64,000 nucleotides of DNA from Aegilops tauschii subsp. strangulata (Eukaryota > Streptophyta > Magnoliopsida > Poales > Poaceae): assembly GCF_002575655.3 (NCBI RefSeq), contig NC_053039.3, forward strand, positions 243,080,622-243,144,621, in the 5' to 3' direction. The position numbers were made by a program, and so were the translations under genes. The notes beneath the pieces were generated by a model that saw nothing but the letters and a program-made list of their open reading frames with translations, did no database searches and had not been told where the DNA came from. Shown here piece by piece: positions 32,843 to 43,778 of the stretch. Numbering within the stretch: position 1 is the stretch's first letter; every line of letters starts with the position of its first letter.

Positions 32843-34880
32843 CCTTTGCTTGTCCTCAAGCAATTCAGTTGATAAACTGATAGTGAAAAAGACAAACTTT
32901 TATGAACTCTTTTGCTCTTGTTTGCATAATAAGCTTAAACAACACCCAGGTTTTCAGCCAATATTATGACTAACCATGCCGACAATAACTCTTAAAAATT
33001 ATATTAACTCATATCAATGGCATAATCAGCTAGCAAGCAATAATAAGATATCTCAAACAGCAACACGTTATCAAAACAACCATGATATAATATGACAATA
33101 GTGGTATCTCGCTAGCCCTTTCTGAGACCGCAAAACATAAATGCAGAGCACCTCCAAAGTTCAAGCGGCGACTAAACATTGTAATTCATGGTAGAAAAGA
33201 TCCAGTCATGATGCACCCAACTAGCTACATAGAATGCATCAACATGGTAGCAGTGCTCTTAGGTTCTGGCGCTTATTTTAGAAGGAGATGACACAACATA
33301 AAAGTAAATAGAAAGTCCCTTCGCAGAGGGAAGCAGTGGTTTGCAGCGGTGCCAGAGCTCATGTTTTTAAAACAAAGGTAAATGATATTTTGAGACATGC
33401 ACCCTTCTTGTTTACTTCACGACCATCGATTATCAATATCTTCCATGATAAGCACGCTAGTGGCGGTTCCCAAGTGATAAAGTAAAGGTTATGACTCCGT
33501 AGGAGTTTTTGTTTGATTATTTGAAAGATCAATTCTTTTTGCAGTTTCGGACTAGGCATCCCTATTACCGCCCTTTTCTCGTGCGATGGTGAGTGAATAA
33601 AAACTCATCCTGAGAATAACCCGCTTAGCATGGAAGATACCGACTACCTCCTGTCGTTCCATGAACGATCAAGGCACACAAAAAGGATATTTATTTGAAG
33701 TTTTTAGAGATGGCACATGCAAATTTACTTAGGACGGCAGGGTAATACCGCATATATCTAGTTATGGTGGACTCATCTGGAATAACTTGGGTTCAAGGTT
33801 TTTGATGTACAAGCAGAATTCCCACTTAGTACAGGCGAAGGCTAGCAAATAGGTTGAGAAGCGGCCAGCTAGAGAGCAACAACGGTCATGAACATGCATT
33901 ATGCATAAGTAACATTGGACACTAGCATGAGTAGGATATGAACACCATGAACATAAATATCATAATGGCTATGTTGGTTTTGATTCAACTGCATTCATGA
34001 ACATGTGCCAACTCAAGCCACCCGAACATTCAGAGGAGGATACCATATCATCATACTACATCACAATCATTTTAACGCAATGTTGATATCCAAGATAAAT
34101 CATTATCCACCCCTAGCTACTTATGCATGGCATGAGAAACTATAATCTCTAATTGTCATTGCAACCATGTTTAATCATAATTGGTTGAATCATGGATACT
34201 AGGTTAAACATATTTACAAAAACAGAACAAGTCGAGTTCATACCCGTTTCTCTCTACCACGACCAGTTCATCAAATATCGTCATTATTGCCTTTCACTTG
34301 CATGACCGAACGATGTGAAAATAATAATAGTGCAAGAGTGCCGTGGACTAAGCTGAAATCTGCAAACATTTTATTCAAAAGGAGAAGACAAGGTAATATG
34401 GGCTCTTTTTATCAACAATTATGCATATCAGAGCCACTCAACATTTTCATCGTGGTCTTCTCCTTGGTATGACTCAAGAAAAAGAAAAGAAATTCAGAGA
34501 AACACACTGAAATATGTTTGGAGTTTTTGGTTTTCTTGAACAAGCAAGTAAAAGGGAAAAGCAAAAACTAGAAAAACTATTTACACGGGAAAGCTCCCAA
34601 CAAGCAAAAGAAGAACAAGGAAATCTTTTTGGGTCTTCTTTTTAGTGCTACAGCTAACTACTCTAGAAAGAAAAATAAAAAATAAGTAGGAAATATTTTT
34701 GTATTTTCTCAAGGCTTTTCAAACACACAAGAAGAAAGCGAGAAAATAAATTTAACATGGATAAGACAATGAAAAAGTGTGGACACCGACAACTGGAATG
34801 GAATATGTGAACATGAATGTAATGTCAGTGGGAATACGTACTCCCCCAAGCTTAGGCTTTTGGCCTAACTTGGTAATCAG
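32843..34880. other. Non-coding 3' internal region of the Athila-like element
   Basis: 2 kb AT-rich sequence between the polypurine tract and the third ORF. No credible coding region on either strand. Confidence 0.65.
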
Positions 34881-36002
34881 TCAGTAGCCTGGATAATAGT
34901 CGGGGTGGTAGCTCACAGAGGCTCTCGGTGCGGATGCCTCGACCTGCCGTGCAGCCACAACCGCAGCATTGTGGGCTCGGGCCTCGCTCTCAAGAACAAA
35001 ATATCTTCCCTTGTTGTGATAATCAAAGAGAGCAGGCGCAGGCAAATATGTGTACACCACGGATTCTTGATTAAACATAAATTTATAGGTGAAATTAGTG
35101 GGGTCACCTCTAAGGATCTTATGACGTTTCATAGCATCAAAATCTAAATACTGCGTGGGTAAAATAGGGTCATAGGGCAAAGGTGAGACACCCAGCTCTC
35201 TTGCTAAACGTGTGGCATAAATCCCACCATAGAAATAACCACTGTTAGCATTGTGTTGCAACCTGCGTGCAAGAATCGCTCCAATATTATAACTTCTGTC
35301 ACCGGTGAGAGCAGTGCGTATGAGGCTCAAGTCTAGAGCACAAAGTGTACCACAACCTTGTTTGCCTACTATACATTTTCCATTAAATAATGCAAAGTAC
35401 TGAATTGCGGGAAAATGAATGCTCTTTATTCTACCTTGCGTCACTCCCCTCGTCTCACCGTAGCAAAGGCTAGTCAAAAAAGTTTGGAACTCAGCTCTTG
35501 GTGGTTCGTCAAGCGAACCCCAGAATGGGATTTTGCAGTGGTGAGCAAATCTCTCTAGTGATATGGTAAATGAATTTTCATACAGTTTAAATGACACCCT
35601 AGACTCACGGGGATGGAATTTAAATCCTTTGACGAATGATTCAATGAGAGTGTGGTGTTGATTGCACTTATCTGAAATGTAGGGACCGAGACCGTCATGG
35701 TGAACATATTGCTCAAATTCCTCCTTAATGCCCACATGCACCATATAATCGTCGCATGGCCATAGACATGTTTTGGTGGCGGCATCTCGTATGGAGCTTT
35801 CACTTGGTTCAACATAAGACCGACGAACGGAACTGACACTAGAAGATGCCTCCGAGGATCTCCTCTTTGAAGACCTCCTTCCAAATAGGTTCATTATATT
35901 CGCGTACAATTTTCTGAAGTTTTTTGGGTGACAAAAATTTATCAACAAAACTTTACAAAATTGGTAGAAACTACTCATAGGGATACATAGCAGCCATAGC
36001 AA
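34881..36002 (-). CDS. Athila-type ORF in the envelope position, function unknown
   Basis: 373 codons on minus. The likely start is MNLFGRRSSKRRSSEASSS at 35892, giving about 336 residues, since the first 37 codons are AT-rich and lack similarity. Basic/Ser-rich N-terminus, then a conserved block with FAHHCKIPFWGSLDEPPRA, FPAIQYFALFNGKC and YNIGAILARRLQHN, ending VSYHPDYYPGY. It resembles the ATHILA ORF-1/plant retrotransposon protein family. No clear transmembrane segment or signal peptide, so it is not an obvious envelope protein. The intact frame, unlike gag, suggests later loss of constraint or chance. Confidence 0.7.
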   Translation of the reverse strand: MLWLLCIPMSSFYQFCKVLLINFCHPKNFRKLYANIMNLFGRRSSKRRSSEASSSVSSVRRSYVEPSESSIRDAATKTCLWPCDDYMVHVGIKEEFEQYVHHDGLGPYISDKCNQHHTLIESFVKGFKFHPRESRVSFKLYENSFTISLERFAHHCKIPFWGSLDEPPRAEFQTFLTSLCYGETRGVTQGRIKSIHFPAIQYFALFNGKCIVGKQGCGTLCALDLSLIRTALTGDRSYNIGAILARRLQHNANSGYFYGGIYATRLARELGVSPLPYDPILPTQYLDFDAMKRHKILRGDPTNFTYKFMFNQESVVYTYLPAPALFDYHNKGRYFVLESEARAHNAAVVAARQVEASAPRASVSYHPDYYPGY

Positions 36003-36677
36003 GCATTCAAACTACTCAGAACTCTAAGAATTCAACATGCAAGCTCATCTACAGCAGCACCAAGAGTAGCTAATTATTCAAAATATAAACCACTAAAACA
36101 AAAACTAATTGGACAAACGGAGGAGTCACATACCAAGCAACAATCCCCCGAAATAGTTTCAGAAACGGAGCTTCGAGCAAAGAGATCGAAATCCGCGGGT
36201 TTGAGAGCAAGAACACGAGAGAGAGAGAGCAATGGTGATTTTTTTTTCTGGAGGTAGGTGATGAAGTGGTATGAAGAGATAAGTGAGGGGCCCACATGGG
36301 GACCACAATCCACCAGGGCACACCTGGGGGTCCTTGCGCGCCCAGGTGGGTTGTGCCCACCCGGTGCACCTCCCTCTGATATTATTTGCACCAAAAGTTC
36401 TTAAATATTCAGACAAAAATCATATTAATTTTTCAGAGCATTCTGAGAACATTTATTTTTTGGTCATTTTTTATTGCACGGGAAATTTAGAAAACAGACA
36501 AAACATGGCATTTTATTTTATTTAACTAATTAAAACAGAAAACAAAAGGTAGGGACAGAAGGTAGTGCTCACTAAATACATCAACTTCACACCTCTCAAA
36601 AATGATCCATTAATAAGGTTGATCAAGTCTTATTAACAACCACTTTCGATTAGCATGAAACTGAAGAATTTCATAAA
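36003..36677 (-). other. Spacer with LTR-like segment
   Basis: 675 bp between protease and the third ORF. Bases about 36280-36500 resemble the middle of Athila-type LTRs: a GGTGGGTTGTGCCCACC-type inverted repeat, then TTCTGAGAAC with TTTTATT-type sequence, in the order seen at 32525-32700 of this element. Confidence 0.55.
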
Positions 36678-37322
36678 TCACCAAGTTACCTCAACGGGGA
36701 TATGAATGTCCCCAACAATAAGCATTTCATATTTCTTTTTAATAGTAGGTAGAGGTAGTTGAAAACTTCCAATAGTGATTGTCGGAGATTTTTCAATAAC
36801 ATTAATACCATTCACTTGGAATTGTTTCTTCGAAAAGCGCACCATATGCTCATTACCATTGATATGAAAAGTGACCTTGCTTTTATTGCAATCAATAACA
36901 GCCCCTCCAGTATTCAAGAAGGGTCTACCAAGGATAATCGACATGTTGTCATCCTCGGGCATCTCAAGTATAACAAAGTCAGTCAAAATAGTAACATTAG
37001 CAACAACAGCGGGCACATCCTCACAAATACCGATAGGTATGGCAGTTGATTTGTGAACTATTTGCGAAGATATTTCAGTAGGTGTGAGTTTATTCAAATC
37101 AAGTATTTTATATTTCTTTTGATGGAGCAAGGTATAGTTGGTATTCCCGATCTCCAAGTTTTTTAGGTACTCTATCTTTAAAGTATAATTAGCAAACATG
37201 GTGGAGATTTTAGCTTTCGGTATTTTTCTCTTATTGGTGATGATGTCTTTCATGTACTTTGCAAAAGGAGGCATTTTTAAGATATCAGTCAAGCGAGTAC
37301 GCAAAAAGACTGGCCTCAGCAT
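36678..37322 (-). pseudogene. Athila-lineage aspartic protease region
   Basis: 214 codons on minus. It has the FVILEMPEDDNMSIILGRPF segment typical of the Athila protease C-terminal half and a preceding KIEYLKNLEIGNTNYTLL region. The gap 37323-37761 to gag contains frame breaks and Lys-rich low-complexity sequence. Ends at a stop after VEVTW. No reverse transcriptase follows. Confidence 0.75.
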
Positions 37323-37761
37323 TTCAGCAAAGCGTTCAAATTCTTCATCGTCTTTCTTTTTAGTTGACTTAGGTGGAAAGGGAATAGGTTTTTCAACCCA
37401 CGGTTCTCTTTCTTTACCGTGTTTTCTAACAACAAAGTCTCTTTTATCATATCGTGTATTCTTGGGTTATGGGTTATCAAGATCAACTGCAGGTTCTATC
37501 TCAATATCATTGTCTATTTCTTTATTATTTGTTTGAGTATTTTCATGAACCTCATCATTTTATTTTTCATTATCAGAAGGTGAGTGTTCACTACCAGGTT
37601 GAGTTTCAGCATCAGAGATAGAAATTTCATAATCATTATCAGGAGGTTTTTTCTACTTCAGGTTCACTAGAAGCATGCAAAGTCCTATCATTTTTCTTCT
37701 TCTTTTTCTTTTTAGAAGGACTACGTGCATCAGTGTTAGCTCTTTGAGAGTCTTGTTCAAT

Positions 37762-39404
37762 TCATTTTGGGTGTCCCTCAGGATAAAGTGGTTCCTGAGT
37801 CATTTTACCTCCTCTAGTTGCTACTCTAACAGCAAAGTCATGTATGTTATTGTTCATTTCATCAAGCAACTCTCTTTGAGATTTAGCAACTTGTTCTAAC
37901 TGGGTTTGAACCATAGAAGCATGCTTTCCCACACCTCTAACATCATTTGAGATTCTAAATAACAAGTCACTCAAGCGAGCAATCATATCAGACTTGTATT
38001 TCAATTGTTTCATAACATTTGCATTGAAGTGATCTTGCTTTCTAATGTAATTTTCAAACTCATAAAGGCATTGGCTAGGGTGCATATTGTGAGGATTGTC
38101 ATTATCATTGAATTTCATTAGAGAATTTACCTCTACCACCTTAGGCAGTGGTGCTGTATCAAGCCCATGTATTTCTTCAATAGAAGGTAAATTTTTAACA
38201 TCCTCAACTTTAATACCTTTTTCCTTCATAGATTTTTTTGCCTCTTGCATATCTTCAGGACTGAGATATAATATACCCCTCTTCTTTGGAGTGGGTTTAG
38301 GCGGTGGTTCAGGAAGAGTCCAATCATCATAATATTTCAATATGTTATTCAATAATTCTTCAGCTTGCCCAATAGTTCGTTCCCTGAAAACACAACAAGC
38401 ACAACTATCTAGGAAATCCCTAGAAGCATCGGTTAGTCCATTATAGAAGATTTCAAGTATTTGATTTTTCTCAAGAGGATGATCAGGCAAAGAATTAAGC
38501 AATTGGCAAAGCCTCCCCCAAGCTTGTGGGAGACTCTCTTCTTCGATTTGCACAAAGTTAAATATTTCCTGTAAGGCAGCTTGTTTCTTATGAGTAGGGA
38601 AATATTTTTCAGAGAAGTTATGGATCATATCCTGGGGACTACGCACACAACCAGGAGCAAGAGTATTGTACCAAGCTTTAGCATCACCCTTTAATGAGAA
38701 CAGAAATAATTTGAGAATATAGTAATAGCGAGTTTTCTCATCATGAGTAAAAAGGGTGGCTATGTCATTCAACTTAGTAAGATGTGCCACAACAGCTTCA
38801 GTTTCATAACCATGGAAAGGATCAGATTCAACCAAAGTAATTAACTCTGGGTCGACAGAGAATTCATAATCCTTATCATCAATAAAGATAGGTGAAGTAG
38901 CAAACTTAGGATCATATTGCATCCTAGCATTCAAGGATTTTGCTTTATACTTGCATAATAATTTCTCTAGATCATCTCTATCCTTACAAGCAAGAATATC
39001 TCTAGTTGTCTCCTCATTCATAACATAACCCTCCGGTACTTTTGACAATTCATATCTAGGAGGGCTAGTTCTAGTAGGTGTTTCAAGATTTTCGGTTTCA
39101 AGATCATCATCAGTTTCAACAACATCATGTTGTATTACTCTAGCAATTTGTTCATCAAGAAATTCACCAAGTGGCACATCATCATCAAGCAAGGTACTAG
39201 CATCATCATAAGTATCATTCATAGCAGAAGTAGCATCATCAATAACTTGCGACATATCAGGATTAATAGCATGTGGCGGTATTGCAAGTTTGCAAGTTTA
39301 CTTATAACACAAGGTGAATCTAAAGCAGAGCTAGATGACAATTCCTTACCTCCCCTCATCTTAGAGGGATAAATCTTAGTCTTAGCATCCTTCAGATTCT
39401 TCAT
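37762..39404 (-). pseudogene. gag: Athila-lineage gag
   Basis: Starts MKNLKDAKTKIYPSKMRGG at 39404; the frame slips by one base near 39288 and then stays open for 497 codons (39255-37762). The capsid-type core is recognisable (LFLFSLKGDAKAWYNTL, then FSEKYFPTHKKQAALQEI). C-terminal parts are Pro/Lys-rich and helical. The frame ends at a TGA (37762-37764); the downstream sequence in the same frame still looks coding, so the stop is probably a point mutation. Particle-forming role by family. Confidence 0.85.
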
Positions 39405-39450
39405 AGTGATAAATTGATAATAATCCCGAGTGACTCAACAAATATAGCTA

Positions 39451-39471
39451 TGCTCCCTGGCAACGGCGCCA
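39451..39471 (-). promoter_or_regulatory. Primer-binding site of the Athila-like element
   Basis: The minus strand begins TGGCGCCGTTGCCAGGGA, as in tRNA-Asp-primed Gypsy elements, 11 bases from the LTR edge. Confidence 0.88.
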
Positions 39472-39482
39472 GAAAAAGGTCT

Positions 39483-40876
39483 TGATAACCCGCAAGTATA
39501 GGGGATCGCAACAGTCTTCGAGGGTAGAGTATTCAACCCAAATTTATAGATTCGACACAAGGAGAGCCAAAGAATATATGCATGTATTAGCAGCTGAGTT
39601 GTCAATTCAACCACACCTGGACATTAATTATCTGCAGCAAAGTGATCAGTAGCAAAGTAGTATGATAGTTTTGATAAAAGTGATAGCAGCAATAGTAATG
39701 GTAACGGTGATAACAGTAATTTTGTAGCAAGTGCAACAATAGCGATAGCAGTAGTAACTTAGCAAGAATAATATAAGAGAAATTCGTAGGCATTGGATCG
39801 GTAATTTGTTGGATGATATTCATCATGCCACAGTCATAACCTAGGGCGATACGGCACTAGCTCCAGTTCATAAATATAATGTAGGCACGTATTCCGTAAA
39901 TAGTCATACGTGCTTATGGAAAGAACTTGCATGACATCTTTTGTCCTACCCTCCCGTGGCAGCGGGGTCCAATTGGAAACTAAGGGATATTAAGGCTCCT
40001 TTTAATAGAGAACCGGAACAAAGCATTAACACACGGTGAATACATGAACTCCTCAAACTACGGTCATCACCGGGAGTGGTCCCGACTATTGTCACTCCGG
40101 GGTTGCCGGATCATAGCACGTAGTAGGTGACTATAACTTGCAAGATTGGATCTAGAAAATGGATATAATGGTCATAACATAAACGGTTCAGATCTGAAAT
40201 CATGGCACCCGGGCCTAAAGTGACAAGCATTAAGCATGGCAAAGTCATAGCAACATCAATCTCAGAACATAATGGATACCAGGGATCAAGCCCTAACAAA
40301 ACTAACTCGGTTACAAGATGAATTTCATCCAACTCCTCACCGACCAGCGAGCCTACGAAGGAATTACTCACTCCAGGTGGGGAGCATCATGGAATTGGCG
40401 ATGGAGAAGGGTTGGTGATGACGAAGATCGAAGATCCCCCTCTCCGGAGCCCCAAACGGACTCCGGATCTGGCCTCCCGATGAAGAACATGAGGTGACGG
40501 CGGCTCCGTCTCGTGGAACGCAATAATTCTTTCTCCCTGATTTTTTTTGGAAAAATATGATTTTATATCGTCGGTTTCAGGGTCTGCGGGGCCACTAGGT
40601 GGGGACAACCCACCTGGGCACGCCCAGGTGGGTTGTGCCCACCCAGGTGCGCCTCTTCGATTGTTCTTGGCTCCAGAAATTCTCTTTTATTGTGCAAAAA
40701 ATCCTTGCAAAGTTTCGTTCCATTCCGAGAACTTTTATTTCTGCACAAAAACAACACCATGGTAGTTCTGCTGAAAACAACGTCAGTCTGGGGTTAGTTT
40801 CATTCAAATCATGCAAATTAGAGTCCAAAACAAGAGGAAAAACGTTAGGAAAAGTAGATACGTTGGAGACGTGTCA
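39483..40876 (-). repeat. 5' LTR of the Athila-like element
   Basis: 1394 bp, collinear with the left LTR. Contains a nearly perfect 22-bp inverted repeat with a 2-base loop at 40598-40643. Confidence 0.9.
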
Positions 40877-40881
40877 ATGGC
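40877..40881. repeat. Target-site duplication ATGGC (right)
   Basis: Matches 31408-31412. Confidence 0.92.
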
Positions 40882-41612
40882 GAGAGCCCCCTCCGGGCAG
40901 CAGGCGCGGACGATCTCGCCCCATCTCAAGTCATGAAGACGTCGCGGGAGCGGACGACCTCGACCTCCGCTTCAGAAGCTTGTCTGCAGCACCCGGCATG
41001 TTGCGGCCATAGCTCAACAGGCCCCCTCGGCGATATCTCCTCTGCAAAGAACCGAGGGAGCCGGATCCATGTGCGCGGTGGCATTGCCGCCCACACCACA
41101 AACTCGCGCGTTGTGCCTTCGGCATGGGTACGCGAGCCGGGTGGCTGTGCAGCCACCGCATGTCCTCCTCCGCGCCCCTGACCCTCGCGGCGCTGGGCGC
41201 TCCCCCTGTGCGCAGGGCTCTGTGCACGGGCGTACATGGGGATAGGGAAGCCCGGCGGAGGCCGCTCGTGCCAAGGCCGCGTCACCTCAGGCCCCTCGAC
41301 GGCGTCGCGGGAGCGGCCGAGCCTCTTCTTCGGCAGGAGCGGCCCGAGTTCCTCCCGAGGGGTTTTTTCCTTCTTATCGGTGCCATAAGTGCTTCGGCGA
41401 GGTGACGAGACAAGAAGGAAGAAGAAAGAGCAAGCGGCGAGAAGACGGAGATAAGCATGCCCTCCCCCATTTATAGCCGGAGGGAGGCCAACCGCCGGCT
41501 CCACGATCCCCAGTAATGATGATGTTTTTGCATGCAGCAGGTTGTTGTCAAGTCGAACGGTTGCCGAGGCAGCGTGGGGAAGCGGAGACGCCCATGTTCC
41601 ATCAAGCGACAC
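40877..41612 (-). pseudogene. Antisense accessory ORF of the gag-protease Gypsy element, proximal part
   Basis: The minus strand carries about 229 codons, open from 41612 to a stop near 40926, containing the segment RTWIRLPRFFAEEISPRGPV. Position: between the nested element and the 3' LTR of the host Gypsy element, antisense to its gag. The high GC content makes long open frames likely by chance, so the coding claim rests on remembered similarity. Confidence 0.45.
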
Positions 41613-41715
41613 GCGTCGAACGGGTTCGCAGGCGGTTGGGCCCGCGGCGCTTCGCCCTTGCCCTTTGGCTTCGCCTTGAAGCCAAGTCCGAGCGCGCCTT
41701 GGGCCCGGGGGCTAC

Positions 41716-42591
41716 TGTAGGCGTTCCGGGAACCGGGGTACCCAGACTTGCCTGCCTGTGACCCACAGCGTGGCTCCATCGACGGCCTGGTACAACCCAT
41801 CTTTAGCATCAACAACGCAAGACCCTCGCGAGGCGAACGACGCCAAGACCTGCAGAGGGAGTGGCCTCCTTAGGCTGGCTCTTGAGGAGCGGAGATTCCT
41901 ATGCAGGCGCCCACCTCGTGAGGTTAAGGTGACGCAAGCCATGACAACCAAGGCCAGACAGGCGCCAACGGGCGCAGTACAACAGGTTTCCTCTTTGGTG
42001 CTAAAGAGGCAAGCGCAGGCACGGAGTCCCGAGGGATCAGCTAAAGGTTTCCATTTCCGTGCTACAAGACCAAGACCGCTAGGATGGCAGGACGGAGGTC
42101 ATCGCCGAACCCACCACGACGTCACGACCAGAAGCTTTGCACGCGAAGACCACCTTTTGTTAGAATAAGATGTACTAGTTGCCCCCCTTCAAACTTGGCC
42201 GTTGTGGGATCCCTTCCCGCCTTCATTTTGAGGGAAGAGGACCAATGCCACTATAAATATAGCTTAGCCACCACCACGGACGGGGATGGAGGGATCGAGC
42301 CATCCGAACCCTCACCAGCTCATACCCACACAAGAACACACCTTCTGAGGTTGTTCTCCCTCGGTACTAGTTCATCCTCAGCCCACCTCGAGGCTAATCC
42401 ACCACAAAGCAAGAGTAGGATTTTACACCGCAAGGTGGCCCGAACCTGGGTAAACTGTCGTGTCCCCTTCCTTTCCTGTTCATCGAGCTAGCCTGAGAGA
42501 TCATCGAGTTGGCAGACTGGGGAGATTGAGTTCTTCGCACGTACCCCAGAGTTCGAATCTTTCTTGGATCTGCGAAGCCCTGAATCCGACA
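41716..42591 (+). repeat. 3' LTR of the gag-protease Gypsy element
   Basis: 876 bp, TGTAGG to CCGACA. The TATAAATATAGC box is conserved at about 42254. The purine-rich tract directly precedes it. Confidence 0.9.
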
Positions 42592-42840
42592 GTGTCCAAG
42601 CGTCGTACAGACGCATCTGTCCGTATAGGTGTCTCTTTGTAACAGACGCCTATTATAGGTGGCCCAAATTCTTGTATAAATAGACGATTCTCAGATCAAA
42701 CAAAGCTCTTGATTTTTCATTCAATCGTTTACATTTCCTACACATTATGATGCACGCATAGACTTCGTCTGCCAAGAGCATTAGAGAAAAGAAGAACGGT
42801 AAGATGGTATGGATGAACCTGCGTATCCTCACCTTTGCCC
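42592..42840 (+). other. LTR-like fragment interrupted by the Gypsy element
   Basis: Contains TATAAATAGACG at about 42674 followed by CAAACAAAGCTCTTGATT, an arrangement like a Copia LTR promoter and leader. It reads on smoothly from 19768-19840 when the Gypsy element and one target copy are removed (shared AGACG-TATTA motif before and after). Family unknown. Confidence 0.35.
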
Positions 42841-43665
42841 GGGGGTTTTCTTTCGCCGGCGACCTTTTGGTCGTCGGTGATGAGGGGGTCGCCGGATCCG
42901 CATGTGTGAATCATTTTAGCTTTTGGTTTTAGGGCTAAAGAAGCTTAGGGTTTTGGATCGTTCGACGTCTTGGCTTTGGTGGCGGCAATGGCGATGCTGA
43001 ATTTAGAAGCTCCGGATTCTTCTCCGCGAGGCGATCGTCTCTATTGTTGGTGAAGGATCTGGGAATCAGTCTGTTCAAGCAGGGATGTCGTGGCCACGGC
43101 GGCATCCTTGTGGTGGACATGTGTCCTCAGGCTCCATCGTTGCGACGGCGTCTGCTCCAACGTCGGCGCGGAGCTTGAGAGGTAGTCGAGGAGCGGATGC
43201 AGATTGTGGTCTGCATCGACGACATCTGAAAGACGGAGCGTGTGCTGGGCTCGTGGTTCGTGGATGGTGGGTATGGTTTCCTCCTTTGATGTCTTAGTCA
43301 TGTGGGGTGGTAGATCTGAAGTTCAATGGCGTGTCCGGGGTGTTGCCCCGGTCTGATTCGTTCAACGGTAATGGTTTCGTCTTTGGTGAGCCACCTTGAA
43401 GGTCCGTAAAGCTGCATATCAGCGATGAAGCCGCGCCAAGCTCGAGTGAGAAGGTGATCCGTATGAAGCCGCGTCAAGCTCGAGTGAGAAGGTGATCCGT
43501 CATTTTTTCTTTCGGTGGCTGCTATGTGGTGCCGGAGGCAGGTGGCGGGCGTTGGTGTCAAGCGCAGAGACGTTCTGCTGTCTTTTCAGTTTTGTCATGT
43601 CGGTCTTTGTGTGACTTGTATTTTAATCTTTATGAATGAGACACATATTATGAAAAAAAAAGGTT
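42841..43665 (+). mobile_element. LINE-like 3' end with poly(A) tract
   Basis: GC-rich sequence with no long coding frame, ending GAATGAGACACATATTATG followed by nine A (about 43651-43661). This layout fits the 3' untranslated end of a 5'-truncated plant LINE. A 38-bp unit is tandemly doubled inside (43425-43500). I cannot identify the family or the left edge. Confidence 0.4.
43425..43500 (+). repeat. 38-bp tandem duplication
   Basis: Two 38-bp units, 43425-43462 and 43463-43500, differing at one base, starting ATGAAGCCGCG. Confidence 0.95.
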
Positions 43666-43778
43666 TTTGGTTTTTGCTTTTGAGCTGTGCTCATGGTTGA
43701 TTTGGTTTGCGAACGAACCGCTACGACCGCACCAGGCTCGAGTCGCGACTGATCCGCATCTCTCTCAAGCCCGGTGCG
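43666..43778 (+). promoter_or_regulatory. Short upstream region of the p32 gene
   Basis: Only about 115 bp separate the poly(A) tract of the LINE-like sequence from the start codon. No clear TATA box. Contains an ATG at 43693 opening a 20-codon upstream ORF that stops at 43750-43752. Confidence 0.4.

Larger units (their letters stand above)
31413..40876 (-). mobile_element. Athila-lineage non-autonomous Gypsy element
   Basis: LTRs at 31413-32825 and 39483-40876, ends TGATAACC and TATCA/TGTCA (on minus, TGATACGTCTCCAACG-type start). Perfect 5-bp target duplication ATGGC (31408-31412 and 40877-40881). Primer-binding site of the TGGCGCCGTTGCC type beside the right LTR and polypurine tract beside the left, so it runs on minus. 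Coding order on minus is gag (39404-37762), protease (37322-36678), and a separate ORF in the envelope position (36002-34881). Reverse transcriptase, RNase H and integrase are absent: only 675 bp lie between the protease and the third ORF. Confidence 0.9.
19841..42591 (+). mobile_element. Non-autonomous Gypsy element (gag-protease only), split by two insertions
   Basis: LTRs at 19841-20724 and 41716-42591 start TGTCGGCG or TGTAGGCG and end in GACA. A purine-rich GGGCCCGGGGGCTAC lies just before the right LTR. The 5-bp flanks are GTGTG (19836-19840) and GTGTC (42592-42596), a 4-of-5 match. After subtracting the nested insertions (24952 to about 30960 and 31413-40876 plus its 5-bp duplication) about 7.3 kb remain. 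Coding is limited to a gag-protease frame on + and an accessory frame on minus. No reverse transcriptase or integrase was seen, so the family would depend on a helper (inference). Confidence 0.85.
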
